Part shown: in pieces, positions 31,336-45,665 of the stretch
Layout: every line of letters starts with the position of its first letter
Numbering within the stretch: the first letter of the stretch is position 1
Assembly: GCA_003508835.1 (NCBI GenBank)
Contig: PUFA01000312.1
Coordinates: 1-64,000, forward strand
Reading direction: 5' to 3'
Origin: Eonycteris spelaea
Taxonomy: Eukaryota; Chordata; Mammalia; Chiroptera; Pteropodidae
DNA: 64,000 nucleotides
Position numbers and translations under genes: made by a program
Notes under the pieces: model-generated
The model's input: the letters and a program-made list of their open reading frames with translations, nothing else
Told to the model about the DNA's origin: nothing
Databases searched by the model: none

Positions 31336-34300
31336 ATAGTCATAGGTCCTGGAGATCAGGGGAGGCTGGCTAGTACTCAGCCCGCCATGAATGACCACCA
31401 ACAGGTCCTCCCCATCCCACGCGCACGCTCCACCCACCAACACGTGTGTCTGTTTCCCTGCCCCTGGACTCGCTTGACCAGCAAAATGTGGGGAAGTGAA
31501 CCAAGGCCTTGCAGCTTCCACCGTGGCTCTCTCGGAAAGCAAGGGACCATGCTGTAAAGAGGTTGGTCTAGCCACGCGGCCTAGACCGCAGACAGCGCCC
31601 CCTGCTGGCCAGTGCCCGCGTCTTGCACGTTCTAGCCCCCGCCAACCCTGCGCTGGACTTAAGAGCCACCGTCAGTACACAGAATCTTGAGAATCGGGAC
31701 GCTATTGTTTGAGCCACCGAGTTTCAGGGTGGTTTGTTACCCAGCAACAGATAGACAGACAGATAGACAGACAGACGCACACACACATTTGGAACTAGAG
31801 GGAGTGAAGATACAGATGAGAAAGCAAAGCGGGAGAAGAGAGAGAAAAGGCAGAGAGGGAGAGATGTGTGGAATTAAGGAAATGGGGGGACAGAGTCAGA
31901 AGGAGACAGAGACCTTTGGAGACAGATAGAGGGAGAGACAACCGTGCAGAGACACAATACAAAGGGAGAGACAAATTGTCAAGAAGGATATGGGCTCCTG
32001 TCAACAGCCCTGGTCTTCAGCAGACAGCCAGTGCCGTCAGCCCAGTGAGTGAGTTACCTGAGACATCAGCTAACTGCAGCCTCAGCTGACATCTGACTGG
32101 CCGTGGGAGAGAGCCCGGTGAGAGATAGTAATTTGTCATTTTAAGCCACTAAGTTTGAGAGAGAGTAATTTGTCATTTTAAGCCTCCAAGTTTAGGGTGG
32201 TTTTTGTTATGTGCCCATAGACACCCGAACAAGAAGCTTGGAGGGTTGGGGAAAGGTGGGTGAGGAGTAGGAAGTTGGGGGAGGGGTAGGCCTCAGGCTG
32301 CAGGTTTACGTGGAGAAGATGGGCTAAGGACTTGGGGAACTGTCTGGAAAGATGAAGCTGAGAAAATGTGGGTTTCAGAGTTAGGAGATGGTTAGAGGAT
32401 CAGGACTGGCCCCAGCTGGGGACCTTGATCTTGGAACAGGTGATGCAAAGGCCCTAGGGTGCATTGGCATGAATTTCAGTGGTGATTTCATTTGGGACCC
32501 ATAATCTGATCGGTGAGAGTTTCTGAGCATCACCTCTGTGTTCCTGCAAAGCTTTCGCAGAAGAGGCCGTGCATTGTCCTTCCTCATCCAGTCTCCACAC
32601 TTCCTTAAAAATCCTGTATGATCTTTGAGCATGATGACTCAGAATAAACACTACTTTTTTTTTTTTTTTTCCTCCCAGCCCTCTCAGCAGCTAAGTGTGG
32701 CCATGGGATTCAGGTCCGGTCACTGAGATATAGAAGGATGTGGGTCCTGCACCCTTCCTTCTCGTTGGCGGTGAGCCATCTGGGACTAAGCAGATGAGGA
32801 CTGTACTGTGGCTTCGTCAGAGCAATGAGATAGAAGAAACGTGGTTTTTTTTATTGTCCTCGTGAAATAGAATTTGACATACCACACGTGGACTATTCCA
32901 CAAGAGAGAAATAAATCCATCTTATTTAAATCACGATTATTTTGGCTCCTTGTTCATCACATCTAGATCTAATACGGTTAATAAAAATATTAATAGGAAA
33001 TTCTTACACGGGCTCACACATGGCCACCCTCTCCAGGTTGCAGAAGTCACTGTTGTTCTTCGGGTCAGGGGTGACACCTCCGGGTCCCTACGCCCTGTAC
33101 CCCTCCAGTGTCCCCTTTTCACACACACCTCCGTCGCCCAGCTCTGTGCCACCTGTGTCTCGCCACGGTCCTTGCCCTCACAAGTCCCTATCTGACCACT
33201 GACCTGCACCCTGTTCGGAATGCGTGCCCCACTGCACGTGGGCCCTGTGAGAGCAGGGACCTGGGGGTCACGCAGTGTCCCCAGCGGAGATCCAGGGACA
33301 GAGCGGGCGCACAGTGGATAAAGTGACTTATAGAATCTCAAGGGCTGGAGGGAGAGGAAAGTCTTCTTCCTGGTCACCAGCAGCGGGGACTCAGGCGGTG
33401 AAGCACGCTCATGGGGACTCCGCATCTCTGTCCTCCTGAGGCTGTTTGCTCAGGAGGCAATCGTAGGGGTGCGTGTGCGTGTACGTGCGTGGGAGGGAGA
33501 GACAGAGAGGAATTGAGAGAGAAATATGAAAGTGAGCAAGCAAGAAAGTATAGCTATTTCCATCTAGTGAGCTCTTACTATGTGCCGGTAGTATTCTAAA
33601 ATATAGATGTAAATATGATTACATTATATTGAATTTTATACAAATTACGATAAATTATATGTAAATATCTAACGTATATAATTTAATGCAACAGCCTTGT
33701 GAAATAGCTCACATCAGTACCATTATTGTCTCCCTTTTCAGATGAGGGCACAGTGTTACCAAGAAAGTAAATCGAGCTATGCGGTCTCCCAGACACATCA
33801 TTTAAGCCACTTCCGAGCCGACGCCTTTGGGACTCCTCACGTCCAGGTGATGATCGGGACACTTGGGGTGGGATGAAGGGACGTCTGTGAGGTTCCTCAG
33901 CTAGCCCACCTCCCAGGCTCTGGGTACGCACGCCTGTCTCTGAAGCCGAGACACCACCCTCCTTGTTTGCGGCCGGTAAGGCAGAAGTGCGTCCGTGTCC
34001 CATGCTGCACCCCCGAACACATTGTCTCTCGTCTCTGCCCACCCTCGCATGGGACTTTGGGCAAGTTGCTTCAGTTCTCGGAGCCTCAGTTCCCTCACCT
34101 GTGGCGCGGGAGTGACTTGTAGGACTGGTGACGTGGAAGAGGCCATGGCCAGGTAGGCTGAGCCCAGGCCTGGTGTGGTGGGGCCTCCATGGCCCCAGCT
34201 GCTGCTGGCGCGGTTCTCACACATGTAGTGCCAGCTCACACCCCACATCTTCCTCCAGCAGCTCCCCTCCCTCCTTCACGACTTTCCCAAGTGTGTTTGA

Positions 34301-35229
34301 CCTGCTCTGACTCGGTTTCCCACACCTGCTGCTCCTTCCTCACTCTCGATCAGCCTGATTTCTGCTCGAGTCCTAAATCCCAGGGACTCTTCCTCATCCG
34401 CATCCTCCTCTACCTCTCTGTGGCCTTTGACCCTGCCTACCCACCTCATGCTGGGACTCTTGGCTCCTGGGGTCCCGCTTACCTGTCAGGCAGGTCCTCC
34501 TTCGACAAGTCTCCCATCTTCCATGTGCCCCTTCGATGTTGGGGCCCCTCAAGGCACGTCACGCCCTTCCTCACACTCCTTAGGCGGCCCCTCCTCCTCC
34601 CAAGGCTTGGGGCCAACTCCATGGCCAACAAATCCCAACTCTCTTTCAAGTGCGACCCCGTTCCGGAGCTACAGGTGTCCCCCAGATGCCTCCCTGGATG
34701 TCCCACAGGTGTCTCACATCAGCATGTACTCACTTGAATCCAGTATATTCTTCAAGCCTATTCTTCCTACTTACCTCCACCTTTGTTCCCCAAGCCTGGA
34801 AGAGACCTCACTCTCTGGAAACTCTCCCCATTGCATCCCCCCCCCAAGACTGACTCCCCACCTTCCTCCCTCCCGCTCTGTGGCCCAAGAAGCTGACCGG
34901 TAGGTACCATGCCTGTCATATGTCTCCTGGCCTCTGGCTTCTGGTCGAGTTCAGCCAATGGCAGGTGTCAGCGGGAGACTGGTGGGCAGGAGGAGAGTGA
35001 GGCTGAGGTGTTCCCCCTCTGACCCCTTTCTCTCTTGGCGTGACTTGGGGTACCCGTGCCTCTCTCCTATGCAGCCACAGCCTCAACGTTCAGGTTAACT
35101 CAGCTCACACCTTCAAGCCCTGGGTGGTAACTGCTCCCTCTACTGCTCGCCCCAGGTACTGCACCTCCCCTCTTTGGTTTTCCTTAACCCTGCTCACCGC
35201 TTAATCTCCTTTTCTTTAAACTTCACCCC
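31336..35229. other. Intergenic: LTR remnants, GA tract, L2/MIR
   Basis: LTR-end remnants occur near 31490-31760 and 32120-32210. A GACAGA purine tract lies at about 31745-31965, a T17 run near 32655, L2-like DNA at about 33545-33790 and MIR at about 34045-34110. From 34.2 to 34.9 kb there is antisense LINE-like sequence I could not name. No exon was recognised. Confidence 0.45.
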
Positions 35230-35284
35230 CTAATAATAATAATAATAATAAAATAATAATAATAATAATAATAGTAATAATAAA
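35230..35284. repeat. (TAA)n microsatellite
   Basis: Uninterrupted TAA/ATA units with two single-base interruptions, in T/C-rich surroundings. Confidence 0.9.
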
Positions 35285-37536
35285 CCTATTCCCGGCTACT
35301 CTATTGAAATGCACCACCTCTTTCTTTCCAGGGCGCGATCCATCATCCTCTCTCTAAACCACCCCCTTCTCACCATTCTCCCGCCCCCGCCCCCGCCCGA
35401 GCCCAGGGCCCTCCTCCGCCTCCCCAGCTTCCTCCCGGTCTCCCAGCCTCTAGTCTCACAAAGTAGCCAGAGGTAACGTCTGAAAATGTAAATCAGATGA
35501 TGTCAACTGTCTGCCCCGCCCCCCGCCGTTGAGATCTCTTCCAGAGATCCCCTCTGCTCTGTAGGATAAATTCCGAGCTCCTTAGCGCTGCCGACTAGGT
35601 CTCATAATTGGTCCTTCTGAGCGGTCTTCGCTCCCCCACCCCCCATACTTCATTCATGCTAAGCACTTGCACAGAAAAGACGGCAACTCACAAGTTAGCA
35701 CATCCTTATACATAAGCTGTATCCTTTTCCTGAAGTAACACGCATACACCCCTCTCCTCCTACTTCGCTGTTCTGAGAAAGGTACTTGCTTTATTTAGGA
35801 AACCCCCATCAACCCCGGCTCTCTAGCTCAGGCATAAACAAAAAAAAAAAACAAACACCAGGTTCTCCTCTTTCGAATTCCCAGGATGCCCTGTGAAGAG
35901 GTCTCGTTTGCTCCGGATGGATGGGGGCGTGGCTAGGGAAGCTCCCTGGAGACGAGTGGGGGCGTGGCCAGGCCGCCTCGTGGACCTTCAGTGTGACTGG
36001 CGCTTGTCAGTGTGTCCTGGAGAGGACTGGGGGCCTGGAAAACCCAGACCACCTGGTCTAGTTCACAACTGCTGAAATCTCAAAGACCCCGTTAGCTCCC
36101 TCCTCCTGAATCCCAACTTCCCACGGGAACGCTGTTTTCCAGGCAGAATTTCAAAGTTTTATGGCAACTTTCACAGAAATCAGAGAAGACAAGACAGCGA
36201 CGGGTGCTGATGAACTGGCAGAGAAGGGGATGAGTGACAGGTCCGGATGCTGGCTGATGCATGACGGGACGACAGGACGCTAAAAACCCGTAGAAGCAGG
36301 CTGTTATGGGGGTTGCAGGGTCATCCTCAGGGTCCCCGAAGTGGGCAGGACTCCCCACATCCCAAGTGTGTCCGCTGGGCAGGAAACATAGACGGTAAGA
36401 AAATGCAGATGGCCTACCAACAGATGGCTGGCTTCCAAGTTAAAAATGCCCACCCAACCATCCAGTCCCACCCACCCTCCCACCCGCCCTGCTCCCCATC
36501 AGGCAGAGATGTGGCAGCATTTGCTGGCTTGTAGCATTGGTCCTCTGGGACCCTCGGTCTCCTCTTCGAGGGTCCTGCCCAGATTGGCTGGCACTGAGGG
36601 CAAAATGAGCCTTCTAGATTGTCAGGGAAGATCAGCTGGACTCCCTTTGATTCGTGGCCTCCTCCCCAAACCCGATTCTCACGGCTGGGGGAGTCTGCTG
36701 CCCTCTCAAAAGGAAAGTCTGTCACCCCTTTTCCCCAAGACATGCACCCTCCCGCGCCCCCCCTCCCCCAAACACACTATGTACACACACAGGCCCCCCT
36801 CCAGGGCATGGCTGGGCTCTCAGAGGTAGTGGAGGAGAGTAGGGGCGCTGGAATGTAAGAAACCGCAGGTCCCAAATGTGTCCCCTCCAGCTCTGAAACC
36901 CCAAACTTCTCCCCTCCCTTCTCCAAGCCTCGAGAATTAGCGTCCTCCCAAGGGCCTGAGTGGAGACATCAGGGAAGGTATGCCCCGCCTTTGGGTACTC
37001 AGCCACCTGTCGCTCCCCTCCCCACCCCCCACCGCCCCCGGGGAGTGGCCGGAGCTCCCTGAAGGCTGGGGGAGGGGCTGAGATACTCATTATCCTGGGA
37101 TGGATCAGCGCCCTTCAGGGTCCCCCAGGGAGGGTCAAATTCCCAGGCCCTGGGGGCAGGGGTCCGTGGTGGTAGAGGGGTTCCCCTAGGGGAGAGGGGG
37201 TCTTATGGGATGGAGCGAGGCTGGGAGGGGAATGGAAGATTCTCTAGAGGATCACTGAGGGGAGGTTCTCCAGGGAAGGGCCTAGAAATGAAAATTTCCC
37301 CAGGGGTGTAGATGGAAACGGGCTGGACTGGAGGTGCGGGTATGTCACAGGAACACCTGGGGAGGCTCCCCAGGGCAAGGGAGGCTGTGGGAGGGGACAG
37401 AGGGCAGGGGGAGATCAATTCCCAGGAGGCAGGGAGGCCGAATCTCCCGAGGACGGAGGAGCCAGGCGTCCAGAGCAGGTGCAGCGGTCTCCGGGGGTGG
37501 GGGTTGGGGGATCCGGCCGAGTCTCTGCGGAGGGCG
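35285..37536 (-). other. SLC8A2: SLC8A2 3' UTR and downstream flank
   Basis: The SLC8A2 stop lies at 37537-37539 (-), so the 3' UTR lies in the upper part of this interval. A minus-strand AATAAA at 35790-35795 is a possible polyadenylation signal, giving about 1.7 kb of UTR, but this is unproven. An open frame continues past the true stop to 37203 only because of a missing base. Confidence 0.4.
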
Positions 37537-37912
37537 CTAGAAGCCCGGATGTGGCAGTAGGCCTCGAGGCTGGCAAAGAGGATGTAGAGGAACCAAAGGC
37601 CCAGGAAGAGTGCCGTGGTGGCGAGCTTGGGGCCGCGCGGGCCGCCCAGCTCCCCGCCGATGTGCGGCCGGCGCCGGTACAGCAACACAGCGATGCCCAC
37701 GAAGGCGAAGACAGTGAAGAGCGTCACGGAGAAGGCCAGCGTGCCGGTGCGCACCTCGAACGGACGGCCCTGCACCGCCCAGTACACAGCGGCCACCGAC
37801 CAGGCCACGCCCAGGCCCAAGAACACATTCACGGCATTGGAGCCCGTCACGTTGCCGATGGACGCGTCCGCACACTGGTCCTGCAGCGCCGCCACCTTGC
37901 TGGCGAACGTGT
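37537..37912 (-). CDS. SLC8A2: SLC8A2 last coding exon (alpha-2, TM8-TM10)
   Basis: DTFASKVAALQDQCADASIG through LGLWFLYILFASLEAYCHIR. The expected GF-stop follows one base out of frame (CGGGCTTCTAG for CGGGGCTTCTAG, near 37544-37546). Without repair the frame would run on to 37203. Confidence 0.94.
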
Positions 37913-40900
37913 CTGCGGAGGCAGCGACACGCAAGGGTCAGAGGGGCTGCGCGGGCCACCCCTTCGCCCCCCCCCCCGTCCCCGCTCCCGTCCTGGCACC
38001 CCCCTTCCCGGCCGGCCGCCTTATCCCCATAAGACCCAACGCTAACTCTGTGACCCCATACGCAGCCTGGGTGGGGTACAGACCCCGCCCCTCGCGGGGC
38101 ACGCAGGGCCTGAGGCCTTGACCCCACTCTAGAGGAAAGTCAGTCACCTTCCTTATGCCTGCCCTGTACAGGACCAGCTGCCTGCTTTTTATAGGACTCG
38201 CTGCCCTATTTCTATGGGACCCACTGCCCGCATTCTCTGAAACTTATCTGCATTCATTGGGATCTACTATCTAGTCCCGATGGGCCCGATAGTCCCACGG
38301 CCACCAGGCTGGACAAAAATAAGTGTTAGGCTCCACCCACATGCAGCCCTTTCCTGTCAATTGCCCGCTTGGTTTCTGTCAAACAAATGGCTGGTTTCTG
38401 GGGTCCCCGCACTTTCCTGAACACCTTGCTAGTAACTCGAGTCTCTGGAACCGAGGGCAGGCATTGCAGAACTGCTCCCGATGGCCGCTTTCCACTGGAC
38501 CCGCCACCTGCTGTCTAGCCCAACACTGCCACCACCTGACCGGTGAGCGCACTGACGTGGGAAGCAAAGGCTGCAGGTTTCCCACACACCTGCCTAAATA
38601 CTACCGTGGGAATGTCAGTCTCGGCCACCTGGTTTCTAAAAGACCTTTCCTCAGGTGTATTTGGGAAGAGGGACCTTGGCCATTGTGTTTTGATGGGACG
38701 CTCACTACAGTCTCTGAAGCCCCACTATCTTATCTCCATGGCAACCCCCAACCTCTGGTTTCTACTCTGTCCCCCTCAACTTCCTTTGCTTTGAGATTCA
38801 TTGGCCTGGTTGCTATCACGTCCATCCACATGGTTCTACGGAACCTTCCCTCTGGTTTCTGGGTGGGGTGGGAGAGGGGAATTACTATTTGTTTCTGTGG
38901 AGTCTGTCCTCCGGCTTCTGCCCTTCCTGCCACCTTAGTTCTGTAGGACAGTGCACCTGGTTGTTTTTGGTGAGGATCCAGTTCACATATTGAATCTAGT
39001 GGCCCACCGCCTAGTTTCTCTTAGCCTGACCACCATATTTCTGAGACCCCACCCCACAGGGTTCTCCCCAGGGGTTACCAGGGATGGAGGTGCCCAGGGC
39101 CACGAAGACCACGGCGTTGACCGAGTCCTTGAGGCCAACGGTACAGCCAAAGTGGGAGGCGAGGTCACCGATGAGGGCGGTGAGCAGGCCGATGACCAGG
39201 ATGCAGACGCCGAAGCAGGCCCAGCCATGGCAGTACTCGGTGGGCGGGACGCAGGCGAACAGCACCTTCCAGAACACCGTCAGGAAGTGCATGACGTAGT
39301 CAAAGCAGGAAGGCAGCCGCTCCTCCCGGGACCCGTCCTCCTCCTCCTCCTCGTCCCCTGTGGGCACACGACCCGGCTGGGGCACACGCCCAGGCCCCCC
39401 TCCTCACCTGCGGAGCCCAGTTTTGTTTGACTTCCAGACAGTGAGTCCCATAAAGCCAACTCCTTTCCCAAAATCCCTTGGGGCTAGGTGTGGCCATGGT
39501 GGCAGCTAAAAACAGTTACTCTCCTAGGCTCTCTTGAAGCTAGGAGAATGGACAGGCCTGAGTGAAAATATTTACCTTCCTGGACAATTCCTTAAACCTA
39601 AAGGAGGCCAGGTGCCCAGCTAAATATATCCAGCTTCCCAGGACCCTTTGCTGCTAAGGGTGGCCCTATCCCCAACTAAAAATATTCCTCTTCATAGATT
39701 CCATTACAACCACCGACAACCATGTCTGCAGGTAGAAATATTTGTTCCCTCTGATTCACTGCAGCTAACACTAGCCACGTGCTCAGCTATAGGCACTCAC
39801 TTTCCCAGGATCCTTTGTAGCTGGAGCGAGCCATATACCCAGCTAACATTAGTCACTTGCCAAAATCCCTTAAGGCTATGTCCTCAGATAAAAATATTCA
39901 TTTTTCCAAAATTCCTTGCAGTTAGTCTCCAGCTAAAAACTTGCTTTCCCAGAATCCCTTGCAGCAGGGACCATGTGACCCAGTCTGGCAATGAGACGTA
40001 AACAGAATGTTTCTGGAAAAGCTCTAGCTTTCTTGATAGGAACACTGTGTTATGGATGTGTCTTCTGAGCTTTGTAAAAGATGCCTCCTCCTTAGAGTTG
40101 TTTATGTCACCCTGTATGACCTAATTTGACCCACTTTTGACCTGCAGTAACTTTGGTAACGAAAAAACACAATGTACACCTTAAACTGACAAACATCAAG
40201 CAATGAACGAGAAGCAATGAACACACTTGAGTGTGCCAAGCATGACATCTGGAAGGAGGCTGATGGGAGACATCGTAACCCCTGACCAGTCACTCAGAGC
40301 AAGTCAGGGAATAAAAGCCAAGCCAGCCACTAAATCGTGAAGCCACTTCTCATGGTTAAACCCAAGGACTCCCCGGCTTAGGGTTAGGACACTTGCTGGT
40401 GGTGGAGGCAGAGAGACCGGCGGACTTGGGGACTCAGGCCACACATCCCTCTCCCACTTTTCTAGCTCACTTCGCCACTTGGCTTCTTAAAGAAATAAAT
40501 GCTGAAATTTGTGAAGGCTTAGCTAAGTAAGTGGTTTGTGTGGTTTCTTGGTTCTGCATGTTACATCTCAAAGAACGAGGTTTTTGCTGCGACCCCCAGT
40601 GAAATGGGCTTGGGAACTGAAACTGGGAGCTCAAACACGAAAGGCATGCTGCCCCTTCCTGCCTCCTCTCTCTTCCTGCTTGGAAGATGGGCTTGAAACC
40701 TGGAGGGTCAGCAGCCATCTTCCAAGCATGAGGGAAAAAGCTGAGACTAGGAAAGAGAAGTAAAGAAGGAGCGTGGGCATGTAACGATGTTATGGAGCTG
40801 TTGGTAACTATCGCCTCCTGAAGATTTGTTGTTGTGCCATGAGAAAAATAAACTGTAGCGTGCTTAAGCCATTGTGGTCGAGTTTTCTGTGGTTTGCCAC

Positions 40901-43900
40901 GGAATGCATCCCTAACTGACCGCAGTAAGACATGGCCGAGGTCAGAGTGAGGAGGACACTCTTATTTCCAGTTGAAGACTTAGCTCAGAAACGTCCCCCT
41001 CCAGGAAGCCTCTCTGACCTTCGAGCTGGGTCAAGCACCCTATCTGGGCTCCCACAGCTCCCTGGGGTCCCCTGTCCCAGCCCTGCTCACTCTGCATTGT
41101 CACTCTCTTGTGATAGGTCCGTTTCCCCCACTGGACTGTGAGTGCCATAAGGACAAGGTCTGAGCTGTCACAATCATCTCTTTGTCCCCAGCAATGTCCT
41201 GCATAGGGCCAGGTCCAGAGGATTCCTCAGAAACAGATGTTGCAAGAACGTGGCTCAGAGGGAGACGCCACTTCATTCTATTAGGCTTCCCGTCCGGTGA
41301 CCATGGGCCTGCTACCTGGTATTTTTCCATCCCCGAAGCCTGATTTCTCTGGATCCCACCGCAAACCAGTTTCTTTCCAATCACAGTTCCCTGTGCCTTT
41401 TCAATTCCCACCAGCCAGGCCTCCTTGAAGGAAACCTGACCTTATGGACCAGACACGAGCCCTGAGTTCCACCTTGGCCTTTTCTGGATTCACTGTGGGA
41501 CTTCGGGCCAGTCACTCCTTCGTCTCTGGGCCTCGGTTTCTCCAATCTGTACCCCAAAGGAGCAGTGCTGGTCTCCAAGGTTGAGTCTGTGAACCCAGGT
41601 GTCATAGTGTCTCTGGCCACGGGAGGGCAGTATTGACCATCTGAGGGCTAAGGAGGTAGGAACTCCACAGAGGTGGGAGAGCTAGGTGCCCTGGTGACTG
41701 TCACCATGGCAACAGAAGAGCCCAGACTGTGTCTGGGGAGGCCACGCCATTTAACCTGTTCCCACCCTCCAACTGCCTGATGCCAAGAGAAAGCCTGGGT
41801 GGGGACCCCTCCTCCGTGCAGCCCTCCACCTCTGCCCCTCTGTCTCTGTCCACCTTTCTGCGTCTCCGAGTCTGTCTGGCCCTTTCTGGCCCTCTGCGGT
41901 TTACTACTTCATTCTCCATCTCTCCTGATTTCCCTGCATCTCTGTCCTTCTCTGTGATTCTCTGTGCACCCTCTTTGTGTGTCTGTCTCTCCCGTTTGTA
42001 TCTGCTCCCTACCTTTTCCTTCATCTTCTCTGTATCTCTGTTTCTTGTCTTCTTTTCTTTGTTGTTCTCTCTCTCTGTGTCTTTCTCCTTCTCTTCCTCT
42101 TTATCTCTCTTCTTGGTCCTTCCCTTCTCTGTCCGTTCTTTCCCTTCTCTCTTGTCCTTTGCGTTCATTTCTGTCTCTCTCTGCCTCCCATCCGCTTCTC
42201 TCTCTCTTCCTCTCTCCTCCCTCCCCACTTACCTGCGCTCACCGTAATTGCCTCTAAAAACTGCTCCCTCCACGAATGGGTCCCAATCACCAAAGCCAAA
42301 TTTGTTTTCTTGATGAGTTTGTCCACTGTGTTCTGGGGATGAAAGAGGGTGGGAAGAGGTCATTGCCCATGATCACCCAGGGTGCCCTGAGGCTCCATGA
42401 GGGGAACTGGAGTTGGGGACTCACGATCCATGCTCAGGGGTCCCCAAACTTCTATACCCCCCATGCTACTGTCAAAGAGAGAAAAGATATGTGCTGTCCA
42501 TGGTGCTAAAGGAGGGTCTCTGAGGATGGCCTCCGAGGATGGCCAGGAGGTCGCCCCTCCCTGGGACTCTCAGAGTTGATCCCCTCCCTTACTCTCCCCA
42601 AGGAAAAGACTCAGGCAAGACTCCGGGAAGCCGGGGCTCCAGAAAATCACCTTAAAATCATACGATTCCTCGATGATGACCTCCAGCCGGCAGTTTTCCC
42701 CAAGAACTGGTTTGCCCATCTCTGCTATCCGCCGAGCCTCCTCCTCCTCAGCCGTCAACTTCCTGTCCCCATCCCCTGCAGCACAAGGGATGGAAATTAG
42801 ACCCAGGGAGGCCTTCTCGATGGGGCCTGTGATGCTTTCACTATCTGTTTGTCATCTCTGGGATCCTCCTTGGTAGACACCCTCCAGCCTGCCTCAGCCT
42901 CCTATGTGACCACCATCTTCCCCAGCCTGAGCCCCAGCTCCTGTGGGCTGGTCCACAAAGTCCAGTTGGTGGGCTCTAGGGTTCGTATGGTAGAGGCTGT
43001 GTGACCTTGGGCAAGGCCTTAGCCTCTCTGTGCCTCAGTGTTTGTAACTATAAAATGGGCACACTCGTAGGGGTGGTGAAAATTAAAGGTGTTAATTCAT
43101 GTGCAGTGCTTGGAACAGTGCCTGGCGCACAATACATAGTCATAAATGTTATTTTCTTTATGATTATCACTAACATCATCACCATTATCATCACCACCCA
43201 GTCTCTGAAAACACCGTGGAGTGTGTCTGAAGTGGTGAGGACAGGGGAGGAGGCCCAGCTGAGTACAGACTTGGACCCAGACCCCCTACACCTGGCCCTG
43301 AGCTCGGTTATCTCCCTGAGTATGTTGATCTTCTGCTCCAAGCACAGCGTCAGCTCAACCCTGACTGTCAGAAGCAGGCCCACCAGCCCAGAAAACTTTC
43401 AGAAAACTCTGCCCGAGCAGGAAACGACTTTTATCGTGTTAAGCTACTAGAGATGGAGACGTATGTGTTACAGTGGCTCGGATCTCTGACCCTGACTGTT
43501 ACGATCTTTGAGTTCAGCCCTCCCCTAGCCCCAAACCCCAATTCTGATTCCAACTCCAAAACTACTCTCACTGTCTCCAAGCCACTGACTCTAGCCCCAA
43601 CTCACCCCAGTCTCTGACCATGGCCTCAATTCTAACCACAAACCCAGAAATCGACCTGCATCTTAACTTTAACCTTGACCCAGTTCTGTCCCTGATCTTG
43701 AACCCTAACCCCACCCCGGTCCCAATCAACCACAAACCTCATTTCCTCTGGCCCCATCACCAATGCTGATTAGATTCTACGACTTACTTTCCCCCGGGAC
43801 TTTAACTGCAAAGGAAACAGGATCTTGGCCTCCAAACCCTACCTAGCTGTAACCCCGCACTCCACTGGCTCCGCCAACTCTAAAGCCACCTCCAACCCTT

Positions 43901-45604
43901 GCCCAGTTCTGAATCTACCATCTCACCCCGACCTGCCTCATACCTGACCTGGAAGCATAGCTTGAGTCCATGACCCTCCTTGACCCCTCCTCCAGTGTCC
44001 CCCTCTCTAGGCAAAGCCAGATAGTAACGCCACTCACCTTGATTAAGCAGCAAAGCTGGGGAGAGACAGACAGACAGAAAGTGAGATCACTTTTCTGAGA
44101 CGCTCAGATCCATTACTTTGAAAAAGCACCCACAGTTGAGCCCCTAAGGGTCCCCCTGTCCTGGACCCTTCACTTCTCCCATGGACCCCCCCATACCCCT
44201 TACCTGAAATCCCTCGCTTAAGCCACTGTGGCTGGCCCAGCTCGATGAAGAATTATCCTTTTTCTCATATTCCTCGTCATCGACTATCTTCACTTGCAGA
44301 GTTTTCCTGAGTGGGGGGAGGCAGGACACCCAGCGTAAGGCCCCTCCCCTGAATGGCCAGCTAACTCGCCCCTCAGCCACCTAGGCTCAGTAATCTCATT
44401 TAATCCTCGCAACCACCCTTGGAGGAAGGCTCTCTCATTATCCCCATTTGACAGAAAGGAGCCCAGAAGCAGCTGAAGAAGCTGAGGCTTGTTAAATCGC
44501 AACCCGAAGGATTCTGATGAAACCTAAGTTACACTGAGCCTTTCCTCTGCTCGAAACGTTCCCCGGGACAAAAGCCGAAACCCTTCGAACAGCCCACGAG
44601 GCCCTATGTGATCTGGCCCTTGCTCCCCTTCCAGCCTCCGGCGCTTCTCCCATGGGATCACTCACCCCAGCTGCACTGGCCGCCTCCCGGTTCCCTGGTG
44701 TGCTTTGCACACGCTGCTCCTGCCCCCCAGAACACTCTTCTCCGAGGCTCGCTCCCTTACTTCCACTAATTTCCATCCAAAGTTCACTTTCTTTTCAAAG
44801 AGGCCCGCTCCCGCCACCTTCTTCGTACCGAAATCCACCCTTGGCTCCACTACCAACACCTGGCCCCCTTCTCAGCTCTGTGTCTTCTTCGCTCTAACAC
44901 GTCACCCAACGCGTTTTAGTTTATTCTTTGCTATTTGCCTCCTCGCATCAAAATGTAAGTTCCACCGAGATAGTCATCTCTGTTCATTTATATTCTCTGC
45001 TCTATCCCCAATCCCTAGAACAGTGCCTGACACATAGTGTGCCCTCCATAGACATTTGTCCATCAGGTCCTTCAGCCCAAGAGACCATCATCTTCCTGCC
45101 CCCTGTCCCAGCCACATGGGAGAGTTAACTGGGTGCTAATTGATTTTCTCGGCATCCCCGCTGCTATGGTAACCAGGAAGTGGCAGGGAAGGAACAGCCA
45201 GGAGTGATCTCTCCCCTTCAGGTACACGACCCACCCCAGCCTCCTCAATCGCAAAGACACACAACCCCGGAAAGCCCACAGCTTTGCCACTAGTAGCTCT
45301 AAAAGCTGCAGGAACCACAAGGCTCAGCCCCAGAACCCAGAAACACAAACACCCAGCCCACGCACTCACCCAGCAGAGGAAGCACAGCCAATCATGCCAC
45401 CCACATCCGCACACCATCGCAACCTCCAGCCATTCCCTACACAGTGGCAACATCACACAGACCAGATGCCCGGTAGCACGACGCCCCCGCCACAGCCTCG
45501 GTGACATGGCCGACCCGCAGATACTCAGGGTAGCACCGTATAGACTCTCCTTCTGTACGTCTCACTCCCTACCCCTCTCCGAGTCTGTTTATTCCCTTCA
45601 GTCT

Positions 45605-45665
<61 letters not shown>

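Noticed and set aside
37203..37540. Extension of the SLC8A2 C-terminus beyond HIR
   Set aside because: The expected GF-stop is present one base out of frame, so the extra residues come from a missing G and not from a real longer protein.
43480..43965. Interstitial telomeric repeat
   Set aside because: No run of consecutive CCCTAA units; only scattered similar words.
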